Positions 1-5,218 of a DNA stretch of 5,218 nt are shown here, in pieces. Within the stretch, counting starts at the first letter, position 1, and every line of letters begins with the position of its first letter. A program made the translations under genes and the position numbers. The notes under the pieces are model-generated. The model was not told where the DNA came from and did no database searches. It worked only from the letters and a program-made list of their open reading frames with translations. Source of the DNA: Spirochaetia bacterium UBA5550 (GTDB taxonomy: Bacteria; Spirochaetota; UBA4802; UBA5550); contig DINC01000172.1 of NCBI GenBank assembly GCA_002425885.1, positions 7,071-12,288 of the forward strand, given 5' to 3'.

Positions 1-1
1 C

Positions 2-30
2 TTGACTAAAATTACTATAAAAAATAGTAT
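2..30 (+). promoter_or_regulatory. sigma70-like promoter of the HtpX protease gene
   Basis: A -35 box TTGACT (2-7, five of six consensus bases) is followed after exactly 17 bases by a -10 box TAGTAT (25-30). Transcription would start near position 37, about 20 bases before the start codon. An AT-only inverted repeat, TACTAT-N5-ATAGTA (13-18 and 24-29), overlaps the -10 box. No CIRCE-type heat-shock operator is visible. The box spacing is read directly from the sequence; its use as a promoter is inferred, and further sites could lie left of the window. Confidence 0.6.
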
Positions 31-57
31 AAAATATAAACTCTAAAGAGGTAAAAA

Positions 58-939
58 ATGTTTAAGAGAATAGGACTATTTCTTCTTACAAACCTGCTTG
101 TAGTATTAACTGTGAGCCTTATTCTGAATATAGTCATGCCTATGCTCGGCATCAGGCCCGACGGGATTATGCGGCTTGCAGTAATGTGCGGCCTCTTCGG
201 TATGATGGGCGCTTTCATTTCACTTGCGATGAGCAGATGGATGGCAAAATCCGCATACAGGATTTATGTTATTCAGCCAAGCGATCAGAATTTTCAATAC
301 AGAGAGATTTACAACATGGTTGCGAAACTCGCGCGCCAGGCAAATCTCCCGGCAGTACCGGAAGTCGGTATTTATGAATCAGCAGAACCCAATGCTTTTG
401 CAACAGGCCCGTCAAAGAGCAAATCAATTGTTGCATTCTCAACAGGCCTGCTCTCTTCCATGAATAAACAGGAAGTTGAAGCAGTTGCAGCTCACGAGAT
501 TTCACATATTGCGAACGGCGACATGGTTACAATGACGCTCCTTACAGGTATAGCGAACGCCCTTGTAATGTTCCTTTCAAGGATAATTGCTTCTGTTATC
601 GACAGCGCACTCAGGGGGGACGATGATGAAGGCGGCCTCGGTTTCTTTGCCTATATCATGGTAGTAATGGCCCTTGAAACATTCTTCATGCTCCTTGCAT
701 CAATTCCAATTGCGGCATTTTCAAGATACAGGGAATTCAAAGCCGATGCGGGTGCTGCAAAGCTCACATCACCGATGGATATGGCTAATGCTCTCAAACG
801 CCTTGCAAGGGCGGTAGAGATCCCTACACAAAAGGATTCCTTTGCAATAGCAAAGATAAGCTCAAACAGGAAAGTTTCAATATTTTCTACGCACCCGTCA
901 ATTGAAGACAGGATTGCGAGACTTACACAGATGAGATAA
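58..939 (+). CDS. htpX: HtpX-type membrane zinc metalloprotease (peptidase family M48)
   Basis: This is a complete 293-residue protein, the usual length for HtpX. HtpX is an inner-membrane endopeptidase that takes part in quality control of misfolded or damaged membrane proteins and acts on the cytoplasmic side, alongside FtsH in Escherichia coli. Two hydrophobic segments lie near the N terminus (about residues 5-30 and 38-58). The zinc site follows as HEISH at 146-150 (ligands H146 and H150, catalytic E147), and E226 in the SRYREFKAD stretch is the expected third zinc ligand. Two more hydrophobic segments (about 157-182 and 195-221) separate these motifs. The family motif NAFATG (112-117) and the C-terminal STHPSIEDRI stretch are both present. 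The ATG has a good ribosome binding site (AGAGG at 47-51, 6 bases upstream) and a promoter just before it. The gene stands alone, converging on the ABC transporter genes. All catalytic residues are intact, so it is probably active. Confidence 0.95.
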   Translation: MFKRIGLFLLTNLLVVLTVSLILNIVMPMLGIRPDGIMRLAVMCGLFGMMGAFISLAMSRWMAKSAYRIYVIQPSDQNFQYREIYNMVAKLARQANLPAVPEVGIYESAEPNAFATGPSKSKSIVAFSTGLLSSMNKQEVEAVAAHEISHIANGDMVTMTLLTGIANALVMFLSRIIASVIDSALRGDDDEGGLGFFAYIMVVMALETFFMLLASIPIAAFSRYREFKADAGAAKLTSPMDMANALKRLARAVEIPTQKDSFAIAKISSNRKVSIFSTHPSIEDRIARLTQMR

Positions 940-965
940 ATCAATATCCATAGAAAAACTCCATA

Positions 966-995
966 AAAAATCCCGGCCTTTGCGCCGGGATTTTT
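966..995. terminator. bidirectional intrinsic terminator between convergent genes
   Basis: TCCCGGC (971-977) pairs perfectly with GCCGGGA (984-990) around a six-base loop. The stem can be extended by an A-run at 966-970 pairing with the T-run at 991-995. On the plus strand the hairpin ends in TTTTT and would stop htpX transcripts 27 bases after its stop codon. On the minus strand the same hairpin is followed by a run of T from the A-tract and would stop the ABC transporter transcript. On that strand the structure begins at the base directly after the ATPase stop codon (996-998). Confidence 0.92.
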
Positions 996-1793
996 CTACT
1001 CATGCGACATCAGCAGTTCATCATTCGTCAGTTCCTCATGCTTCACGTTATAGAACTTTTTCACCAGTCCTTCCACTGTGAGGTTTTTCTTCTCCTCGCC
1101 TGAGATGTCGAGGATAATTTCCCCCTTATGCATCATCAGTATCCTGTTGCCATACTTAATCGCATGGCTCATGTTGTGCGTAATCATCATGGCAGTGAGC
1201 TTCTTATCAATTATAAATTTATCCGTAAGCTCAAGGATAAGAGCGGCATTCTTCGGATCGAGTGCCGCAGTATGTTCATCCAGCAATATAAGATCAGGAT
1301 GGGAAAGAACAGTCATAAGGAGAGTGAGTGCCTGCCTCTGGCCGCCGGAAAATAACTGCACGTTATACTCCATCCTGGACTCTAAGCCCATATCCAGGGC
1401 CTTCAGTTCCTCCCTGAACCTCTCCCTCATTTTATTATTTAAACTTATCTTAAGCCCTTTGAATCCCTTTCTGTAACAGATCATCATATTATCTTCAAGG
1501 CTCATATTCGATGCTGTACCAAGAAGCGGGTCCTGGAATATCCTCCCTAAATATTGGGCCCTCTTGTATTCCGGCATCCTTGTTACATTCTTATCATTAA
1601 AAAAAATATCACCGGTGGTCGGCTGGAATGAACCTGATATCGTATTAAACAGAGTGGTCTTCCCTGCACCATTGCTCCCCACAATAGTGATGAAGTCCCC
1701 CTCCTTCACGCGAAGATTTATACCCCGGAGAGCGGTGTTTTCATTCACTGTCCCCTGGTTGAATACTTTGGTTATATTTTCAAGCCTGATCAT
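996..1793 (-). CDS. ABC transporter ATP-binding protein, TrpXYZ-like family (COG1101 type)
   Basis: This 265-residue cytoplasmic ATPase would power the permease encoded immediately upstream. All nucleotide-binding motifs are intact: Walker A GSNGAGKT (39-46), Q-loop Q87 in IFQDP, signature FSGGQRQ (148-154), Walker B LILLDE (168-173, catalytic E173), D-loop AALD (176-179) and switch histidine H206 in MITHN. The length and pairing match the family annotated as a putative tryptophan/tyrosine or unknown-substrate transporter. The chosen ATG at 1793 has an AGAAGGTGG ribosome binding site (1798-1806), and the family normally begins with the MIRLENITKVF sequence found here. An ATG at 1835 in the same frame would add 14 unlikely residues. 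The start lies inside the permease gene, giving a 14-base overlap that suggests translational coupling. The stop codon abuts the terminator, so this is the last gene of its transcript. The ABC ATPase call is certain; the substrate is not. Confidence 0.93.
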   Translation of the reverse strand: MIRLENITKVFNQGTVNENTALRGINLRVKEGDFITIVGSNGAGKTTLFNTISGSFQPTTGDIFFNDKNVTRMPEYKRAQYLGRIFQDPLLGTASNMSLEDNMMICYRKGFKGLKISLNNKMRERFREELKALDMGLESRMEYNVQLFSGGQRQALTLLMTVLSHPDLILLDEHTAALDPKNAALILELTDKFIIDKKLTAMMITHNMSHAIKYGNRILMMHKGEIILDISGEEKKNLTVEGLVKKFYNVKHEELTNDELLMSHE

Positions 1794-2685
1794 TTTTCCA
1801 CCTTCTGAAATAGTTTCTCTTTTTCCCCTGTGCAATCATCAGGCACGCGATAATGAGGAGGCCTGCAAGGAGCTTCAGGTCATTCGGGGTAAGCCCTATA
1901 TGGTAACCGTAGTATCTCCCAAGGTACATGATTGCTTTATATATAATAGAACCGATAATAACACGGAAGGTGAGTACAACAATTTTATTAGAAGTAAAAA
2001 TGAACTCCCCAATCATAACAGATGCGAGCCCTGTGACAACAATCCCGGTACCAAGCCCCACATCGGCAAAACCCTGGTACTGCGCAGCAAAGGCCCCTGA
2101 CACTGCAACAAGACCGTTTGACAGACCGACGCCGATTGCTTTCATAAGATTTATGTTAACACCCTGGGATATTACCATCTGTTCATTGTTCCCCAGCGCG
2201 CCGAGAGTTAATCCCATATCTGTTCTGAAAAAGAGATCCATGGAAAACTTAATTGCCATTGCAACCAAAAAGAAAAACACGAGAATTGTATAATCAGAAG
2301 GGATAATCCCCTCAGTCCATGATACGATATCAGTTAGTATTGTTTCGTTTTTAAGAAGCGGGAGATTCGCCCTGTTCCCCATGATCCGTATATTAACAGA
2401 CCAGAGCATTGTCATTGTGAGTATACCTGCAAGGAGGTTCGGCACCTTCAGCCTGTTATGTATAACAGCAGTAACAACACCTGCTGCAACCCCACCCATA
2501 AAAGCAGCAGCAAGGGCAAAAAAAACATTATACCCGCTGATAATCAGTGACGCCATTATAGCTGCGCCCAGGGGGAAAGATCCGTCAACTGTGAGATCCG
2601 GGAAATCAAGAATCCTGAAGGTTATAAATACACCAAGCACCATTATGCCGTATATCAGACCTTCTACAAAAATACCTTCAATCAT
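1780..2685 (-). CDS. ABC transporter inner-membrane permease, TrpXYZ-like family (COG4120, BPD_transp_2 fold)
   Basis: This 301-residue, very hydrophobic protein has about eight or nine candidate membrane segments, for example near residues 8-24, 36-52, 54-75, 85-98, 132-150, 180-201, 211-230, 235-255 and 270-286. Recognisable family features are the DFPDLTVDGSFPLGAA stretch after the first helix (27-42), the NGLVAVSGAFAAQYQGFADVGLG region (190-212), and TPNDLKLLAGLL near the C terminus (266-277). The loop MGLTLGALGNNEQM (157-170) is the likely site of contact with the ATPase. Homologues form the channel of importers annotated as tryptophan/tyrosine or unknown-substrate systems, so the substrate here is open. 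The start ATG at 2685 is chosen because AAAGGA lies 7 bases upstream and the length then fits the family. The frame is open further up to an ATG at 2853, but that extension lacks a ribosome binding site. The partner ATPase overlaps its 3' end by 14 bases. No substrate-binding protein gene is next to it. Confidence 0.9.
   Translation of the reverse strand: MIEGIFVEGLIYGIMVLGVFITFRILDFPDLTVDGSFPLGAAIMASLIISGYNVFFALAAAFMGGVAAGVVTAVIHNRLKVPNLLAGILTMTMLWSVNIRIMGNRANLPLLKNETILTDIVSWTEGIIPSDYTILVFFFLVAMAIKFSMDLFFRTDMGLTLGALGNNEQMVISQGVNINLMKAIGVGLSNGLVAVSGAFAAQYQGFADVGLGTGIVVTGLASVMIGEFIFTSNKIVVLTFRVIIGSIIYKAIMYLGRYYGYHIGLTPNDLKLLAGLLIIACLMIAQGKKRNYFRRWKNDQA
1798..1806 (-). promoter_or_regulatory. 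ribosome binding site of the ABC ATPase, embedded in the permease gene
   Basis: On the minus strand AGAAGGTGG lies just before ATG 1793-1791, with the AAGG core 7 bases from the start. The same bases encode the Arg-Arg-Trp near the end of the permease, whose TGA stop is at 1782-1780. This site decides the start in favour of 1793 and supports coupled translation of the two subunits. Confidence 0.75.
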
Positions 2686-2692
2686 GGCACTA

Positions 2693-2698
2693 TCCTTT
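2693..2698 (-). promoter_or_regulatory. ribosome binding site that fixes the permease start
   Basis: AAAGGA on the minus strand sits 7 bases before the ATG at 2685-2683. The alternative in-frame ATG at 2853 has only AT-rich sequence without a purine-rich Shine-Dalgarno match in front of it. This favours the shorter, family-length protein. Confidence 0.7.
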
Positions 2699-2708
2699 AT
2701 AATTTTAT

Positions 2709-2728
2709 CGCAGGCAGAAGAATCTGCG
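2709..2728 (-). other. two mutually exclusive hairpins in the permease leader
   Basis: In the permease leader, the arm at 2723-2728 can pair in two ways. An outer stem joins CGCAG with CTGCG (2724-2728 with 2709-2713). An inner stem joins GCAGA with TCTGC (2723-2727 with 2714-2718) around a four-base loop. Only one can form at a time. The structure lies 10 bases upstream of the ribosome binding site. Neither arm is followed by a T-run, so it is not a terminator. A regulatory role is only a possibility; short stems of this kind also arise by chance. Confidence 0.25.
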
Positions 2729-2743
2729 GGGATTTTACTATAT

Positions 2744-2783
2744 ATAATATATACATGGGTTCTTTCCGATAGAAACATGTCAA
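2744..2783 (-). promoter_or_regulatory. weak promoter candidate upstream of the permease
   Basis: The minus strand carries a perfect -35 consensus TTGACA (2783-2778) followed by a very AT-rich stretch with -10-like hexamers such as TATATT and TATTAT (about 2757-2750). The spacing between them is about 26-28 bases, too long for a standard sigma70 promoter, and the bases 17 after the -35 box (ACCCAT) are a poor -10. The transporter genes may therefore have their own promoter, perhaps activator-dependent, or may simply be read through from the kinase gene. Confidence 0.25.
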
Positions 2784-2849
2784 TAAAAAATAGGGAATAA
2801 TTCCGGGAAGCGGCCTGACGCAGAAGATGAAAAAAGTTACCCGATAATT

Positions 2850-5218
2850 TCATTCATATATTGTTTTATAAATTTCCTCACTCAGCTTCTGCAGAGTAGG
2901 GGGTTTCTGGATAAAACTCTTAATCCCTGCGGATAAAAGCTCCTCCACTCTTGCATCATGTTTAAACCCTGAGGCAAGAAGAACCTTTACATCCGGATCG
3001 ATCTCCAGCAGTTTATAATAAACCTCCCTCCCTGACATAACGGGCATTGACATATCGAGAAAAACCGCCTTGATTGTATTTTTGTGAATAGAGAAATACT
3101 CCACCCCCTCAGTCCCGCTTTGACATGTTACAACCGAATAACCGCACTCCTCAAGCATATCCTTAACTATATTCCGCAGAACCTGCTCATCATCAATCAC
3201 AAGAACAAGCCCCTCTCCATGTTTTATAAACAGTTCAGATGCAGCGGTATCTGAAAAAGCGGATTCATCACCGGACACCGGAAGATATACATGAAATATC
3301 GATCCCGCCCCTTCCTCTGAATAGACCTTCACAAATCCGTTATGATTTCTTATTATATTATATACCATTGCAAGTCCAAGCCCTGTGCCTTTTCCGATCT
3401 CCTTTGTTGTAAAGAAGGGATCAAAAATCCGTTCAACCACCTCTTTTTTCATACCAACACCGGTATCTGCAACTGAAAGACGCCAGTAACCGGATACTGA
3501 GTCACCGGAACCATTGATTGTTATAAAACTATCCTGACTGATTTTTTCGAGGGTTATGCTCAGCTGGCCGCCCCATTTTTCATCTTCCTTCATTATTGTC
3601 ATAGCATGAGCTGCATTGACGCATAAATTCAGGATCACCTGTTCCATCTGCTGTCTGTCAGCTTTTACAATGGCGGGGATGTCTGAATACTGCGGGTCAA
3701 GTGCAACAGATTTATCAATAGTGGTCTCACATATATCCATCACTCTTCTGATAATCAGATTCAGGTCAGCGGGTTCAAGGACGGAATCATGTTTGCGGGA
3801 AAGGGTGAGCAGCTGCTGGATTATTTTTGAAGCTCTCCCCCCTGCCTCCTTCATAATGCTTACATGATAATTAAGTTTTTCAGGTTCAACAGGTTTTTTC
3901 TGTTTTATCTTGTATTCAAGAATTGAAACTGTTCCGACAATGCCCCCAAGAACATTATTAAAATCATGCGCAAGCCCACCGACAAGGGTTCCTATGGTAT
4001 CCATCTTCTGTATCTGAACAAGCTGTTCCTCCCTGATTTTAAGTTCAGATATATCATCAATCCTTATTAAAGCTCTCTTCTCATTTTCATAAGCTGCCGA
4101 ATAACAGAACACTCTGTAATACCTGGTATAGTATTCCGGCACCGCTGTTTCGAAAGAGAGGATTTCGCTTTTACCGCTTATTGTTTCAATTATCTGTTCT
4201 TTATGTTCAGCGAGGAACGGGAAAATCTTCCATATCGAATCTTTTTCAATCGAGAGGCCCATCTTGAAAGCAAATTCCAGAGCAGCTTTGTTGTGCTGGT
4301 CTATTGTCCCCTCTCTGTTCACTGACACAAGAATGGAACTCTGTGCATTAAAAAGCGCCTGAAGATAGTTTCTTGTTTTTTTCAGATCGGATTCTCTATT
4401 TTTAACTGCATCGATCATTTTAATAAAGTTGTGTGAAATTTCAGAGATTTCTGTATATCGGCTCTCCTCAACATTGAAGTTATAATCACCGTTTGCAACA
4501 TTTTGCGTGGAATATACAAGAGATTGTATCGGTTTAATGAGTCTCTGTATTATTACTTTTCCTATGAAGAAAGATGCAATTGTTATGGCTATTATTACAA
4601 TTAACGAGAACATCTTCACTGTTTTAAGCGTGTAAAAAATTTCCTGAACAGGCTGCACAACAGCAACAACCATACCTGTACCAGGGACGTTTGAAACTGA
4701 TGCTGCGTAATCCGTTAATCTGTCGTTGTAGTAATAAGTTCCGTTTAATCCTTTGATTCCCTCCCTGACCGGCTCAAGGTGATTAAAACTTACCCTCTCA
4801 TTTACTATTCGCATGTCAGGATGAGCGATGACTATACCGTTTTTATCCGTGATAAAAGCGAATCCTTTTTTAAGCGTAAGCCGATCTACCACCTTCTGTA
4901 TTGAATTAAGATTCATGAATCCTATGAGAACATTTGAACCGAATACTGAAGATATAGCTATGGTTGTCTTCCCTGTCTGAAAAGATATAAAAGTTGGAGA
5001 GATATATACCTGTTTCCCCTCACCTGTAAGATTGATGAACTTCCTGTATTCCTCTGTCATCACGCTGTTTCCGATGAAGTCTCTGTTGTACGGGGCAATA
5101 TACTCTATCTTTCCTGCAGAATTGATTATCTCAATTGATTCAAAATAGTTATAGTCGGAGATCACTGTTCCAAGGTAACTGTTTACCGCACCCTGCTTAA
5201 GATTCCCCTTTTCAACCC
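2850..5218 (-). CDS. hybrid sensor histidine kinase with dCache sensor, HAMP, PAS and receiver domain (5' end outside window)
   Basis: This membrane-bound sensor kinase should detect an extracytoplasmic ligand and pass phosphate from a histidine to its own receiver domain. Residues are counted from the GTG codon at 5165. A dCache-type sensor fills about 1-175, with PAS-like halves seen in [14 protein letters not shown] (7-20) and [16 protein letters not shown] (102-117). A membrane helix (about 185-206), a HAMP linker (about 207-260) and a PAS domain (about 263-377) follow. The kinase core has H-box H400 in [15 protein letters not shown]-box [10 protein letters not shown] (513-522), DTGVGM (567-572), FDPFFTTK (581-588) and GKGTGLGL (591-598). 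The C-terminal receiver has D658/D659, phospho-acceptor D704, S732 and K754, all intact. The frame stays open from the GTG through 17 further codons to the window edge, so the first membrane helix and true start lie outside. No DNA-binding response regulator is nearby. The gene is 164 bases upstream of the permease on the same strand, possibly in one operon. Architecture is certain; ligand and targets are unknown. Confidence 0.93.
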   Translation of the reverse strand, partial: VEKGNLKQGAVNSYLGTVISDYNYFESIEIINSAGKIEYIAPYNRDFIGNSVMTEEYRKFINLTGEGKQVYISPTFISFQTGKTTIAISSVFGSNVLIGFMNLNSIQKVVDRLTLKKGFAFITDKNGIVIAHPDMRIVNERVSFNHLEPVREGIKGLNGTYYYNDRLTDYAASVSNVPGTGMVVAVVQPVQEIFYTLKTVKMFSLIVIIAITIASFFIGKVIIQRLIKPIQSLVYSTQNVANGDYNFNVEESRYTEISEISHNFIKMIDAVKNRESDLKKTRNYLQALFNAQSSILVSVNREGTIDQHNKAALEFAFKMGLSIEKDSIWKIFPFLAEHKEQIIETISGKSEILSFETAVPEYYTRYYRVFCYSAAYENEKRALIRIDDISELKIREEQLVQIQKMDTIGTLVGGLAHDFNNVLGGIVGTVSILEYKIKQKKPVEPEKLNYHVSIMKEAGGRASKIIQQLLTLSRKHDSVLEPADLNLIIRRVMDICETTIDKSVALDPQYSDIPAIVKADRQQMEQVILNLCVNAAHAMTIMKEDEKWGGQLSITLEKISQDSFITINGSGDSVSGYWRLSVADTGVGMKKEVVERIFDPFFTTKEIGKGTGLGLAMVYNIIRNHNGFVKVYSEEGAGSIFHVYLPVSGDESAFSDTAASELFIKHGEGLVLVIDDEQVLRNIVKDMLEECGYSVVTCQSGTEGVEYFSIHKNTIKAVFLDMSMPVMSGREVYYKLLEIDPDVKVLLASGFKHDARVEELLSAGIKSFIQKPPTLQKLSEEIYKTIYE

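Noticed and set aside
651..944. A 97-codon minus-strand open frame at the 3' end of htpX
   Set aside because: It is antisense to a fully motif-supported HtpX gene and shows no family features.
1794..1835. A 14-residue N-terminal extension of the ABC ATPase from ATG 1835
   Set aside because: The extra residues precede the usual family start, lie within permease coding sequence and have a poorer initiation context than ATG 1793.
1564..2100. A 178-codon plus-strand open frame
   Set aside because: It lies antisense to the ATPase and permease, both of which have complete family motifs. Its predicted protein has no recognisable domain, so it is a shadow frame.
2381..2800. A 139-codon plus-strand open frame
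   Set aside because: It is antisense to the permease and its leader, shows no domain and has no convincing ribosome binding site.
2785..2804. A GGAA-TTA-TTCC hairpin followed by TTTTTT on the minus strand as a terminator after the kinase gene
   Set aside because: The stem has only four base pairs, half of them A-T, and is separated from the T-run by three bases, so it is too weak to call as an intrinsic terminator.
2686..2853. A 56-codon in-frame N-terminal extension of the permease beginning at ATG 2853, overlapping the kinase TGA as ATGA
   Set aside because: The ATGA overlap looks like coupling, but there is no ribosome binding site before it, the extra residues do not resemble the family N terminus, and ATG 2685 has AAAGGA at good spacing and gives the expected length.

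Overview
The window holds four protein genes in two convergent blocks. A complete plus-strand gene at the left end encodes an HtpX-type membrane zinc protease (58-939). The rest reads on the minus strand. In transcription order this is a large hybrid sensor histidine kinase whose 5' end runs off the right edge (2850-5218), an ABC permease (1780-2685) and its ATPase (996-1793). A perfect hairpin flanked by an A-run and a T-run at 966-995 separates the two blocks and can end transcription from both sides.

The permease and ATPase form a translationally coupled pair with a 14-base overlap. They match the family often annotated as a putative tryptophan/tyrosine transporter (TrpXYZ-like; permease COG4120, ATPase COG1101). 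The expected substrate-binding protein is not in the window. The neighbour that would usually be that protein is instead a kinase with an extracytoplasmic dCache sensor, a second membrane helix, HAMP, PAS, an HDFNN-type HisKA/HATPase_c core and a C-terminal receiver. An untested inference is that the kinase senses the transporter's solute or one related to it. The 164-base gap between kinase and permease holds a plausible ribosome binding site, a weak promoter candidate and two mutually exclusive hairpins, so the transporter pair may have some expression of its own.

The DNA is of moderate to low GC with AT-rich intergenic stretches, clear Shine-Dalgarno sites and a sigma70-like promoter. This points to a bacterium. 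HtpX, the PAS/hybrid kinase architecture and the periplasmic-type sensor suit a diderm such as a spirochaete or a deltaproteobacterium-like lineage, but four genes cannot settle taxonomy and this is a guess.

There is no RNA gene, mobile element, CRISPR array or broken gene that I can support. Most of the region looks ordinary; the kinase-transporter linkage is its most interesting feature.
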